NCBI GenBank assembly: GCA_032622095.1
Contig: CP136061.1
Location: forward strand, 54,573,762 to 54,637,761
Direction of reading: 5' to 3'
Length of the DNA: 64,000 nt
Source: Siphonodentalium dalli
Taxonomy: Eukaryota; Mollusca; Scaphopoda; Gadilida; Siphonodentaliidae
Positions 12,315 through 23,043 of the stretch are shown piece after piece (positions within the stretch are counted from its first letter, which is position 1; the number at the start of each line of letters is the position of its first letter). A model generated the notes under the pieces. The model had not been told where the DNA came from and ran no database searches. It worked only from the letters and a program-made list of their open reading frames with translations. The position numbers and the translations under genes were made by a program.

Positions 12315-13733
12315 TTAACAATATAGACAGTTAGGAAATTTGATTCAATGATTGTTGCCAAAATCAAATTGTTGCTTTTTTTCTAAATCCCCGAATATAT
12401 TTCATATATGGTTCGTCGGATCTCCATGAAATCTGGTAACGGGGTTCACCATCGGGAGTGCTTTCAAAAGAGTGCCCGATGATGTTTGAAGTTTCGGTCA
12501 TAGAGTGATCCTTCTGTTTTCCTATAAATAATGTCTTTTTGTTCCTCCGCAGGGTATATATCACTGCCATGGGTCACAGGATCTCAGTCAAATTTGGTAT
12601 GCATATCCCACCATTATAAGGCCATATATGTGTATAAAGGATATATGAAGTGTTGGTAATGTTAGTATTTTACATTTTAGAGAAATTTATCTGTTGTTTA
12701 TTATTATACCCCCTTTTAAAAAAAAAAAGTCCATCTGATGTCGGTTCATGTCATGACTTGAATAGTAGTGCTAAGATCTCAATGTAATTTGTTATGGATA
12801 TTTACTACTATGAGGACATTCAATAGAGGGTTCAATCGTTTTGTTAGGATTTTCCATTCTAGAGTTATTCATCTTTATTAATATGGAAATGTTAGCTTTT
12901 TGGTCTGTCTGATGTCTGTTCAATTAAGTCAATGGCGTGTTCAATCATTTTGTTTAGATTTTTCGTTCTATAGTTATTCATCTTTGTTTATAGAAAAATA
13001 CTGTTTTTTTGGTCCATCTGTCTGAGCATATTAGTCATAGGTTATAGGTATGCCCACACTAGGCGGTATGCCGACGACAGTCCATTTCTTGTTTTAAATT
13101 TGGGTTTCATCCTGCCCATGTTGAAATTTGGCACTGTTGGGGTTTGTCAGCACCCTTGTTCTATTAATAAATTGTCTATCTTGGAAATCAATGATAATTT
13201 GAAAGGGATAAACCTGATTAATTGAGAATATTGCTTGTGTCCATGGAAGTACCTTCTGTAAGAATTAAATTTTTCCAATAACAATTCTCACTTCATTAAA
13301 TGGAGGAACTGTAGGAAATAAAATGTCAACAGACTGTATGCATTGATGTCGTCAAGCGGATGCTCTTGTCCTACATTTTCTAAGATGACATGAGAGGCTT
13401 TGTGGTATCGGCATCTATCGGTGAAATATAACCATCGTGTGTTAAAATTCCCTGGTGGAGGGTGATAGCACATGTTTCAAGATGCGGGACATGTTCCAGC
13501 GTGGAGTGGAGTAAAGAATAGGACCATGGTAGTCACTGCCTGAAGCTGTCTAATTAAAAGACTCGGAACAAGCTACGCGTTACAGAGTCTAAAGGAAATA
13601 GTGGAGAATTCCATGACTTCCAAGAAGCATTAGTGTCAACCAATCACAACATTCAACACTAAACCAACGAAGCCAATCAGGCAATTGTTGGAAATCCTCT
13701 ACAGTGACCGCGATTCCACAGTTTCTCGCCACA
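12315..13733. other. Non-coding with diverged tandem repeats
   Basis: At 12660-13050 three diverged segments of about 130 bp repeat the order 'TTTTGTTAGGATTTTCCATTC', 'AGTTATTCATCTTT' and 'TTTTTGGTCCATCTG'. The rest shows nothing supported. Confidence 0.5.
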
Positions 13734-13949
13734 TACAGTAATGCCCTAAATAATCGACTACTTAACCACATCAGAATTATGGGTAACTTTTCAGGATTTA
13801 GTTGGAAATATGGCTTGTTGCATTCATTGGAAAGCTCTCACCGAGAGCTTTCCGATGAATGGCAACAAGCCATATTTCCGACTAAATCCTGAAAAATTAC
13901 CCATAATTCTGCTGTGGTTAAGGAGTCGATTATTTAGTGCATTACTGTA
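13734..13949. mobile_element. Palindromic CAGT/TA MITE, copy 7
   Basis: Full length. The only copy I found whose arms disagree at the diagnostic position (left AACTTTTC, right GAAAAATT), so the hairpin has a C:A mismatch there. Confidence 0.9.
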
Positions 13950-14168
13950 GCTAAAAATAGCATAATAAGTTATCCTGTCACATTGCTAATTTCATACAAT
14001 ATTTACAAATTTAGAGATTACGACAACTAAATAAACACTAAAAGGAATCTATGAAGAGTCCAGATTTGACCAATAATACCTAGCAAGGAGAATATAATTA
14101 AATATTTCTGTGAGTTTCAACAGTTACCACCCAGTTTTGTTATTCTTGAAAACAAAATTGAAGGGAGA

Positions 14169-14412
14169 TACTATTATGCCCTAAATAATCGACTCCTTAA
14201 CCACAGCAGAATTATCGGTAATTTTTCAGGATTTAGTCGAAAAAATGGCTAGTTGCCATTCATCGGAAAGCTCTCACTGAGCAAAATATGGCTAGTCGCC
14301 ACTCACAGAGCTTTCCGATGAATTGCAACAAGCCATATTTCCGACTAAATCCTGAAAAATTACCCATAATTCTGCTGTGGTTAAGGAGTCGATTATTTAT
14401 GGCATTACTGTA
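14169..14412. mobile_element. Palindromic CAGT/TA MITE, copy 8
   Basis: Full length, T/A subtype. A partial duplicate of the inner arm (AAAATATGGCTAGT) is inserted at the centre, extending the loop to about 30 bp. Confidence 0.9.
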
Positions 14413-14556
14413 ATCTGTCAATTGTAAAACTATTTGTGTGCTGTGACGTCATTTTGCAGGGATTGCCTGCCGAATCTATAGCAGTGGTTAAATATGAGTG
14501 ATAGTGAAATCGTTTAGACACTGTAATGCGTTGCTTGATCGAGAGTCCGATTTTAA

Positions 14557-14812
14557 CCCTTGCTATACTAAATACTTATTGACAAGTAGTTCCCTTTGGA
14601 AATTTTCAGATAATAAGTTCAACAAACGACAAGTTGTTAAACTTATTATCTGAACATTTTCCACAAGTAAATATGATTCATTCTGCACATGTATTATTTT
14701 TGTGTGTGTCTGTCGTCTGCTCATTTATCTGGACACCCCCCTAATTAATGATAGACTATTCCAATGTTTATGTTTATAACTGAATGGGAGAATCCATTTA
14801 GTATATAAAGGG
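14557..14812. mobile_element. TTAA-D element, intact
   Basis: Flanked by TTAA (14553-14556, 14813-14816). Ends CCCTTGCTATACTAAAT / ATTTAGTATATAAAGGG. The interior has the inverted pair CAGATAATAAGTTCAACAAA...AACTTATTATCTG and GACTATTCCAATGTTTA. Best reference copy of the family here. Confidence 0.85.
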
Positions 14813-15339
14813 TTAATTAGACTGCCTGAAGTAGAACTCTTTTTAAAAATGGGAGGAATAATAAATAATAGCTGTGGCCTGAAATTAGGTCTTCTCTTTT
14901 GTTACAATATGACCATAGCTGTTGTAAGTCAGTCATTAAACCCCAATTAATTAATTAACTAACTCCATGAGATAATTAACCCATTAATTTTGCCGACATT
15001 TCCACATTTGTCCTATGTTTTTACGGCTGTGTTAATTTTACAATTACATGTTGTTTGTGGCCAATATTCAATCACTCACTAATTGTCTCACAGAAGAAGC
15101 CATCTATGTCTCTAAGGTCAAACTGTCGAGCCTCTCGTCAACCAGTAATTACACTGCCATCAACCCACGTCCCATAAGTAAGGGAAAATTATGATGTATG
15201 CTTCTAGAAATGATTGAAGAATTGCTTGTTCTTGAGGCACCATCATGAGGCGTAATAAACAATATGTTTGTGTCTGGTATCAAAGGTAGAAAACGTTAAT
15301 AGGGGTGTGCAGGTGGAAAATAATCTCATTTACCGCAAT
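14813..15339. other. Non-coding, no feature recognised
   Basis: No supported feature. Confidence 0.45.
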
Positions 15340-15611
15340 ACAAGTAAGGGTTAGAGCACAAGAATTGTTCTTTACCAGAATCAATCGAGTCGCAGAAGAG
15401 ATTTATTCTGATAAAGAACTATTCACATATTCACATGCTCTTACCGACTTAGAGCACAATTGATCCCACATATTGTGATCAACTGGAAATGCGCCATGTG
15501 TTTACCACGACGCACAATCCGTGGTCTGGCTGCGATTGGACATAATAGACCTTTAGCCACGCTCAACAACGTGATTAACATGCACTGATCACCATTGAAT
15601 GTAAATAGATA

Positions 15612-16022
15612 TGTCCGAAACGACACGGATTGGTCCCATGCATGCACGTGATTAATGGGTGACCCGTTTTTACCAAAAAACAATCCACCTCACAGATGTG
15701 TGCCCCAGATCCCATGTGGTTTGGAAAGTCGAATGTGGCAGTCTCATGTGTCATACTATTATATTACAAGTAGATCATGCATTACGAAGAATTCTGTCTG
15801 CCAGATGATAAGGAGTTTGATTTTCAATCATTGGACATGTTAACAACAACCAACTTACTATTTGCCAAAGGCAATACTGCACATCATTATTATGTGGCAA
15901 AGACTGTTACAAGAAAACTGTTTCGAAATTACTACCATTGGTTCCTCCAGATTCAAGTTTGTGTTATTCGTTATCTCAGATATGCGGACAATATAATTCA
16001 CAAAGTGTTTATTCAAATTTAA
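15612..16022 (+). pseudogene. Decayed reading frame inside dispersed element, copy A
   Basis: One frame runs for about 136 codons with only two internal stops (TGA near 15660, TAG near 15771). It encodes a Cys/His-containing start (CPKRHG..PCMHVING), then PDPMWFGKSNVAVSCVILLYY, LPDDKEFDFQSLDMLTTTN and HHYYVAKTVTRKLFRN. Most of this is also found in the copy at 62960-63484, partly in shifted frames. Persistence of the same peptide in two copies shows the ancestor was coding. I do not recognise the family. The PCMHV spacing is faintly like a SWIM zinc finger, but the remaining ligands are not clear, so I give no function. Confidence 0.5.
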
Positions 16023-16282
16023 TTCTACCAACTATATTGAAGTGGTCATTCTGTTGGATTATTGGATATATCACTATTCTGTGGTTCTAAATGTGAATGT
16101 TAATTTGTTTGTGGTCAATAGTAATCCTGAGTACCTGTGAATATTTTCGGAACTGGATTATAGTTCTGTGGAATAATTATAATAAATGTAGTTATTCTAC
16201 CAGTTAATAAATAATTCAACCAATGCATGTGTTACTATGGCCACCCATTCCGCTTGCCCTGTTGATGTATATATATTTTATT

Positions 16283-16680
16283 TTTTATAAAGCTCACCAA
16301 TTCTCAAGGCTGGCAAACTAATAGTTCAGTTATATCCCATTGTTCGACAGATGCCACTCATAACAAACAAATCGCAGTCGCTTGTAGAAGCGCTCCCTTG
16401 CCCCCACCCACACTCCCCTTATATGCTGTCAGTATATATGTGCCTGCTTACATCATGATATAGTATACTAGAGGCCCGTATATATATAATGGCTTATACT
16501 GGCAGTGTGTGTGGGGGCAGCAGAGCGTTTTTCAATCCCCTGTGCCTCTGGTATTATAAATGAAGCTACTTTGAAGCGCCCGTGTGATTTGTCTGTTATG
16601 AGTTGCGTGTGTCAAACAATGGGATAATCACTGAACTATTCCTTCGCCAGTCTTGGGAATTTGTGTGCTTGTCAAAAAAT
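16283..16680. repeat. Right-terminal foldback of the dispersed element
   Basis: Left arm AATTCTCAAGGCTGGCAAAC...GTTCAGTTATATCCCATTG pairs with right arm CAATGGGATAATCACTGAAC...GCCAGTCTTGGGAATT. The left arm lacks about 45 bp that copy B retains (the GAGGCC..GCACAGGGG block). Confidence 0.75.
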
Positions 16681-16850
16681 CAGGGAACAATTGTAACAAT
16701 GGGATTGTTCTCCAAGTCTAGTCAATACACCATCCCAGGGGGCTCTCTTGATTAAAGATAATGAAGGCTATTTTTTTGTAATCCATTTGTTTCTTTCCAT
16801 ATGACCCAGACACTACTGGGATAATCCCACACTGGGTGAATTGTTTATAT

Positions 16851-17012
16851 GCAGTAATGCCCTAAATAATCGACTCCTTAACCACACCATAATTATGGGT
16901 AATTTTTCAGGATTCAGGAAATATGGCTTGTTGCCATCGGAAAGCTCTCACTGAGAGCTTTCCAATGAATGACAACAAGCCATATTTCCGACTAAAGTTA
17001 ACCCTATAATCT
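16851..17012. mobile_element. Palindromic CAGT/TA MITE, copy 9 (right end lost)
   Basis: The left end and both inner arms are present. The right arm is cut after CATATTTCCGACTAAA and continues as a short scrambled remnant (GTTAACCCTATAATCTG). Confidence 0.8.
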
Positions 17013-17504
17013 GGTTGTTTTTATGATATTAATTTACATTAAGAATTAACCAGATTTAATCCAAAAGCAAAAGGGTCCTAAAAAAATAACAAGATATTCC
17101 AAGCTCAACAAAAATAATATGAAATATGCAGTCCATTTATATTTATTAATTAGATATGACACTTTTGTCCAGAACGGTCTGTTATCGAACTATTTGAATA
17201 TCACTTAAATTTGCGCTTATACCAAGTAATACCATTTAACGACATCAAAAATCTGAGTAATATTGTTTTACGACATGCCGTAAATCAACTTCACTGCTAA
17301 ATAATGTGTAGATATCAATTTTTGTGACATCACTCGGTGTCAGGCTGATATGAGGTTACCTCGGGCTGATATTGGGCCTAATATCAAACCAACCAAGTAA
17401 TATTTTCTAAATTTCAAGGTGTATAAAAGATGTGAGAGAAATAATTTTCTAATTTTGAAATGATTCAGCACTAAAATAATTTTTTATTATTGTTTATTCT
17501 CTTT
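17013..17504. other. Non-coding
   Basis: AT-rich. It contains two occurrences of a GGCTGATAT word near 17342-17380, one as CTCGGGCTGATAT, also met at 28.8 and 29.6 kb. Confidence 0.45.
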
Positions 17505-17880
17505 TTAGCTCACCTGAGACGAAGTCTCCGGTGGAGCTATAGTCATCACTCCTCGTCCGTCGTCCGACCGTCCGTCCATCAACAATTCTTTAAACATCTT
17601 CTCCTCTGAAACCATAAGACCGAATGGGTTTATATTTGGTGTGGATGTTCCCTAGGTGACTCTCATTCAGATTTGTTCAAATGAGGTCACTGGGTCAAAT
17701 AGATGCGAAGCCAGGACCATAACTCTATCCCTCTATAGTAATTCTTAAAACGTCTTCTTCTCAAGAGCTATTGGGCCTATTTAGCTTATATTTGATATGG
17801 AGGGTCCTTGGGTGACTCGGGTTCAGATTTGTTCAAATGAGGTCACTGGGTCAGGGACATAACTCTTAAAAATAGAAGAA
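17505..17880. repeat. TAGCTCACCTGAG dispersed repeat, left part
   Basis: Starts TAGCTCACCTGAGACGAAGT with its short inverse TCCGGTGGAGCTA, then CGTCCGTCG runs and internal repeats of about 145 bp (CTTCTCAAGAGC...CTTGGGTGACTCGGGTTCAG). Similar repeats are common in bivalve-type genomes in my memory. The continuation resumes at 18897. Confidence 0.6.
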
Positions 17881-18256
17881 TATTTTTTTTTAGATTGAAC
17901 ACCTTTCTCAATTTAACCAAAAAAAAAAAAATACTAAACAAAAAATATCATAATTTAAATTTTTTTTGTTTTACATGTATACATTTTTTAAAAATAAATT
18001 TGTTTTTTAATTTTAATTTAGATTTAATTCCTTGCTCATATTTAATTTTTTGTTTAAACTTATTAGAACAAAACAACTAACACCATTATAACAGCCATCA
18101 GGTTGACCACACCAAATTTGATTTAAATCAGTCTAAAATCCAGAACGTGCAAACAGCAGACACTTAGATCTAAATGAGATCAGAGCAGGGTTCGTGAAAA
18201 GACAATGTTTACTTAACAGCATATAGAAGTCACATTGCGCTGGCTAAGGTGATTAA
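17881..18256. other. Low-complexity A/T tract and repeat tail
   Basis: 17881-18075 is nearly all A and T. It is followed by a decayed CAGGTTGACCACACCAAATT segment that recurs loosely at 34940. Confidence 0.5.
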
Positions 18257-18638
18257 CCCTTTACCCAACAAACCGGCCAAAACCGGCCAAATAAAGCTTC
18301 AACAGCCTAAAATATCTTCGGTCTGTCTCAATAGAACCATACAAATATGGATATCATTGGAACCGGCTCCTTGACCACATTGTGATGGTTACAGTTATGC
18401 CCTGTGCCAATGCATTCTCTTATATATGCGAGTCGACCATAGGTCGCCTCGCATATATAAGAGAATGCATTGGCCTAAAAAAAATCTTTTTTTACCATTT
18501 TTTCTTACATTCTTTAACAATTTTATAATTTTTAATGTGTTAAGCCAATGCATTCTCTTATATATGCGAGGCGACCTATGGTCGACTCGCATATATAAGA
18601 GAATGCATTGGCACAGGGCCCTTCTGTTGGGTAAAGGG
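18257..18638. mobile_element. TTAA-B element, intact
   Basis: Flanked by TTAA (18253-18256, 18639-18642). Ends CCCTTTACCCAACA / TGTTGGGTAAAGGG. The left interior has a CCGGCCAAAACCGGCC block and about 130 bp unique to this type. The right interior holds two copies of the GCATTCTCTTATATATGCGA hairpin that is also the core of TTAA-A, separated by TTCTTACATTCTTTAACAAT. Confidence 0.9.
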
Positions 18639-18811
18639 TTAATGAGATGGCAGCATTAACAAAATCTGCTTGGAGTGAAAGCTTTGTTGATTGATGTCTT
18701 AGAGATATCTGCCTGGTAGAGAGTTGTATATAAATGACCTGTTGCTTATGATAACAAACTAATTCCAAAGCCAAGTGTGAATCTGACAGTTAGGCCATTA
18801 TTTATATACCC

Positions 18812-18896
18812 TTCCATGAGGGGAGCTCCCCTGGTGCAGCATTAAATATCATGTAACTGCATTCTCTTATATATGCGAGGCTCCCATACGGAGCCA
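18812..18896. mobile_element. TTAA-A fragment (left end)
   Basis: CCCTTCCATGAGGGGAGCTC through the first hairpin arm, then cut at GGCTCCCATACGGAGCC, where the TAGCTCA repeat resumes. Confidence 0.7.
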
Positions 18897-19362
18897 GGGA
18901 CATAACTTATCTATTCATTGTAATTCTTAAAACGTCTTCGTATCAAGAACCATCAGGCCTATTCAGCTTATTTTTGCTTATTCAGATTTGATTCAGAATT
19001 GGATCACTGGGACAAATAGGAGCAGAGCCATGGACATAATTCTTTCCCTTAATAGTTATTATTAAAACACTATCTCAAGAACCATTTGGCATATTTAGCA
19101 TATATTTGGTATGGATAGTCCTTGGGTCACTGGTATTCATATCTGTTCAAATGGTGTCACCAGGTCAAATAGGGGTGCGACCCTATTTTAATTCTTAAAA
19201 TGGCTCCTCCTCGAGACCCACCAGGCCTATTTAGCTTATATGTAGTATGGAGGGTCTTTGTGTTACTTGGGACTGGGTTACTGCTTTGTTAAATGGGTTC
19301 AACCAGTCAAGAAATGACATTCGGTGTATATGGCCTATGGAGAGTTGGGATCAAAATTTGTT
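18897..19362. repeat. TAGCTCA repeat, continuation
   Basis: Three further diverged units of about 145 bp (TCAAGAACCATCAGGCCTAT, CTCAAGAACCATTTGGCATA, CTCGAGACCCACCAGGCCTA), each followed by a TTTAGCTTATATTTGGTATG-like block. Together with 17505-17880 this looks like one tandem-structured repeat interrupted by later insertions. Confidence 0.55.
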
Positions 19363-19990
19363 TGATTATGGTTCACCATTATAAAGGGGGGGGGGGCATG
19401 TCAGGTTGGAACTTTGCAACAGTTAGGATAGTTTGAGGTATCAGTTGTAAAATTCCAACATGTGCAAAGGAATTTTACGAACTTGGGAGTGTGTTTGCTT
19501 CATTGGGAGTGTGTTCACTTCAGGTAGGAGGGAGCAGACTGTAGGGTGGGGGTGATCAGGGCCATGCAGTTGAAAATTTCAAAGTGGACACCCCACTGCT
19601 TAATGGAGACCCACTAGCTACGTCCCTCTTTAGGACTACTTGTTTTAAAGTGATTTTGACAAGTACTATTTCTTGTGATCTTCCTAGTCCCAGTCTTCTC
19701 AGTCTTTACAGTCTGGTGAGCGTCGCCACAGTCATTGACTGTCTTGTTTTAAATACAGTTTGTATTATAGATATATAAGCTATAACATACAAGTATATTC
19801 TCAATAATATTATAATTATGTCAATTTCTTCTTTTCTGTATTGGTTTTTATTTTTCTGAAATGCCATCTCAAACATTTTAACAATATAATTATAAGTATT
19901 GTATTGTTACCAGTCTATAGCCGAGATGTTTTATGCTTTATTGACATAGTTTGCTTTTCAAAGACATTTCAACTCTATTCTATTAATGAG
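19363..19990. other. Non-coding upstream of the first exon candidate
   Basis: Contains a G9 run (19386) and a TGGACACCCC...ACCCACTAGC segment related to one near 34686. No clear promoter motif. Confidence 0.4.
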
Positions 19991-20088
19991 ATGGCAACAC
20001 CAGCCAAAAATTCTCCTCAGGAGGACCCGATTAACTTTGAGAAAGTCGATCGAGAGCTCCCATATAAATTCCTCAACAAGTCTACACG
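19991..20088 (+). CDS. Candidate alternative first exon (weaker)
   Basis: ATG in a good context (GAGATGG) opens 32 codons plus two bases, ending at a possible donor ACACG|GTATTA. The peptide starts MATPAKNSPQEDPINFEKV and continues DRELPYKFLNKST; its composition is gene-like, and the sequence right of the GT turns AT-rich. The split codon is in phase 2, like the exons at 20882, 28298 and 57542. It lacks their R-x-x-S-x-S pattern and the donor is poor, so it may instead be a relic or the first exon of another transcript. I do not recognise the protein. Alternatively the frame simply runs to the stop at 20161. Confidence 0.4.
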
Positions 20089-20214
20089 GTATTATCTTTA
20101 TTATATTCAACTGTCGATTTTGAAAATGAAAGCTTGTACTACAACCATTGTTATCTCTTAATGAGGCGAGAGTGCTACTTGACTGTGTGACAAAGTTCTA
20201 CTTTCATTATAGGG

Positions 20215-20431
20215 TACAGTAATGCCCTAAATAATTGACTCGTTAACCACAGCAGAATTATGGGTAACTTTTCAGGATTTAGTCGGAAATATGGCTTGTT
20301 GCCATTCATCGGAAAGCTCTCACTGAAAGCTTTCCGATGAATGGCAACAAGCCATATTTCCGACTAAATCCTGAAAAGTTACCCATAATTCTGCTGTGGT
20401 TAAGAAGTCATTTATTTAGGACATTACTGTA
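20215..20431. mobile_element. Palindromic CAGT/TA MITE, copy 10
   Basis: Full length, TACAGTAATGCC to ACATTACTGTA. C/G subtype, arms nearly identical. Lies between two exon candidates. Confidence 0.9.
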
Positions 20432-20881
20432 ACTGCAGAGGCAGGACTTATTAAATTATTGGAATAGCACTAAATTTAATAGTGATAAAATAATGAGACA
20501 ATTAAGATATTAGGGCTTGGTGATCGATCAGTACATTTAAATTTTTTGTAAGGGGGTCAATAAAATTAGGGGCGGAGGTCTGAATTAGGGGCGGTTGGGT
20601 GACCGGAAACATCACTGTTTTTTTTAAGGCCTCACAGCTATGTAATTTTCTCTGATAGAAAGTGAGAATAACAAACAATATAGGGTTCTAATTGACACAT
20701 CAGACCGCGAGAGCCACGTGACATGAGTGTCACATAAAAAGTCCCAGTGTTGGTATTTTCTCTTCAGTCACCTGTTATCTTTGCGTCGACACTTTTCCAT
20801 TTCCTCATTAATAAGGTCTCTGGCATTGGCTAATAAGACCGCTCTTGCGAGTAAACGGATTACGGAGTAATTCCTTCAGAT
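20432..20881. other. Non-coding, possible promoter region
   Basis: The last 150 bp before the exon are less AT-rich than the surroundings and hold GCCACGTGAC (E-box type, 20713) and CATTGGCTAAT (an inverted CCAAT, 20823). These could be promoter sites, but I see no decisive signal. Confidence 0.35.
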
Positions 20882-20946
20882 ATGCTGTCGTCACGAAGAG
20901 GTCGATTTAGACTTGTTTCTCATAGTTTCGATAACGTTGACAGAAG
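20882..20946 (+). CDS. Candidate alternative first exon with RxxSxS motif
   Basis: The ATG opens 21 codons plus two bases and ends at the strong donor AGAAG|GTAAAT. The peptide is MLSSRRGRFRLVSHSFDNV plus DRR. It carries RLVSHSFD, of the form R-x-x-S-x-S-[LF]-[DN], and RFRLVS fits the R-x-R-x-x-S consensus of AGC kinases such as Akt. The exons at 28298 and 57542 have the same pattern, the same phase-2 split arginine and nearly the same donor. I infer they are alternative first exons spliced to one acceptor beyond the window. The gene is not identifiable from these short N-termini. The small size means chance cannot be fully excluded. Confidence 0.55.
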
Positions 20947-21000
20947 GTAAATTAACTCTCGTGAATATACATGTATGGTTACTGAGCAACGCAAAATCAA

Positions 21001-21223
21001 GATCCTGTGCCAGTGCATTCTCATATATATGCAAGTCTGCCATAGGGAGCCTCGCATATATAAAAGAATGCACTGACTGACTTACAAGGTCAAGGTAAAT
21101 ATTATTAGTCCAATGCATTCTCTTATATATGCGAAGCTCCCAATGGGAGACTCGCATATATATAAGAGAATGCATTGGCACAGGGTTTTCGAAAAATTTC
21201 AGGAAGCTCCAGTCATGGAAGGG
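21001..21223. mobile_element. TTAA-A element, left end missing
   Basis: Two hairpins (TGCATTCTCATATATATGCA and TGCATTCTCTTATATATGCG types) with the AAGGTCAAGGTAAATATT linker. The right end is CAGTCATGGAAGGG then TTAA (21224-21227). Confidence 0.75.
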
Positions 21224-21286
21224 TTAATAATTGTTATCCCTTTTATTGATTTACAAGATCTATAAACTGTTGATTAACCTCAGATC

Positions 21287-21474
21287 TACAGTAATGTCCT
21301 AAATAATCGACCCCTAAACCACAACAAAATTATGGGAATTTTTTCAGGATTTAGTCGGAAATATGGCTTGCTGCCATTCATAGGAAAGCTCTCACTGAGA
21401 GCTTTCCGATGAATGGCAACAAGCCATATTTCTGACTAAAGGTTAAAGGGTCATATACTTCGGGCATTACTGTA
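21287..21474. mobile_element. Palindromic CAGT/TA MITE, copy 11
   Basis: Both ends present. About 30 bp of the outer right arm are deleted after TTTCTGACTAAA. It directly precedes the minisatellite region. Confidence 0.85.
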
Positions 21475-21600
21475 GGGTCACACTCTCGGTGGCCAATTTG
21501 CCATTTTTGCTTGAAGTCAGCAATCTTGGCCAAAGTTTGAAAGACTGATCAAATATCAACTTACTACATGTACATGTATACTGGATTGTTTGAAAACTCA

Positions 21601-23043
21601 GGACTGCCACCGGGGTGGACATACAAGTCAGGACTGCCACCGGGGTGGACATACAAGTCAGGACTGCCACCGGGGTGGACATACAAGTCAGGACTGCCAC
21701 CGGGGTGGACATACAACTCAGGACTGCCACCGGGGTGGACATACAAGTCAGTACTGCCACCGGGGTGGACATACAAGTCAGGACTGCCACCGGGGTGGAC
21801 ATACAAGTCAGGACTGCCACCGGGGTGGACATACAACTCAGGACTGCCACCGGGGTGGACATACAAGTCAGGACTGCCACCGGGGTGGACATACAAGTCA
21901 GGACTGCCACCGGGGTGGACATACAAGTCAGGACTGCCACCGGGGTGGACATACAAGTCAGGACTGCCACCGGGGTGGACATACAAGTCAGGACTGCCAC
22001 CGGGGTGGACATACAAGTCAGGACTGTCACCGGGGTGGACATACAAGTCAGGACTGCCACCGGGGTGGACATACAAGTCAGGACTGCCACCGGGGTGGAC
22101 ATACAAGTCAGGACTGCCACCGGGGTGGACATACAAGTCAGGACTGCCACCGGGGTGGACATACAAGTCAGGACTGCCACCGGGGTGGACATACAACTCA
22201 GGACTGCCACCGGGGTGGACATACAAGTCAGGACTGCCACCGGGGTGGACATACAAGTCAGGACTGCCACCGGGGTGGACATACAAGTCAGGACTGCCAC
22301 CGGGGTGGACATACAACTCAGGACTGCCACCGGGGTGGACATACAAGTCAGGACTGCCACCGGGGTGGACATACAAGTCGGGACTGCCACCGGGGTGGAC
22401 ATACAAGTCAGGACTGCCACCGGGGTGGACATACAAGTCAGGACTGCCACCGGGGTGGACATACAAGTCAGGACTGCCACCGGGGTGGACATACAAGTCA
22501 GGACTGCCACCGGGGTGGACATACAAGTCAGGACTGCCACCGGGGTGGACATACAAGTCAGGACTGCCACCGGGGTGGACATACAAGTCAGATACAATCG
22601 CAATATCTCATTGAAAACTCAGGACTGCCACCGGGGTGGACATACAAGTCAGGACTGCCACCGGGGTGGACATACAAGTCAGGACTGCCACCGGGGTGGA
22701 CATACAAGTCAGGACTGCCACCGGGGTGGACATACAAGTCAGATACAATCGCAATATCTCATTGAAAACTCAGGACTGCCACCGGGGTGGACATACAAGT
22801 CAGGACTGCCACCGGGGTGGACATACAAGTCAGGACTGCCACCGGGGTGGACATACAAGTCAGGACTGCCACCGGGGTGGACATACAAGTCAGGACTGCC
22901 ACCGGGGTGGACATACAAGTCAGATACAATCGCAATATCTCATTGAAAACTCAGGACTGCCACCGGGGTGGACATACAAGTCAGGACTGCCACCGGGGTG
23001 GACATACAAGTCAGGACTGCCACCAGGGTGGACATACAAGTCA
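21601..23043. repeat. 30-bp minisatellite, 45 units in four blocks
   Basis: The unit starts GGACTGCCACCGGGGTGGAC and ends ATACAAGTCA; it contains the small hairpin CCACC-GG-GGTGG. Blocks of 33, 4, 5 and 3 units are separated by three 31-bp spacers (GATACAATCGCAATATCTCA plus TTGAAAACTCA). Because 30 is a multiple of three and the unit lacks stops in most frames, long frames exist on both strands at once. Each 31-bp spacer shifts the frame, which argues against a protein. Variant units ending AACTCA are at positions 4, 8, 20 and 24. Confidence 0.97.

Larger units (their letters stand above)
15340..16680 (+). mobile_element. Dispersed 1.3-kb element with terminal hairpins, copy A
   Basis: Homologous along its length to the sequence starting at 62689, at a visually high identity with scattered indels. 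The left end forms a hairpin (GAATTGTTCTTTACCAGAAT against ATTCTGATAAAGAACTATTC), followed by a short TTGATCC...GATCAA palindrome. The middle holds a decayed reading frame (15612-16022). The right end is a foldback of about 400 bp. I cannot place it in a named superfamily; terminal palindromes around a coding centre fit foldback-type or virus-derived elements, but nothing here proves either. Confidence 0.7.

Noticed and set aside
21601-23043. CRISPR-like array
   Set aside because: Units are contiguous without unique spacers; the only spacers are three near-identical 31-bp blocks, and the genome is eukaryotic.
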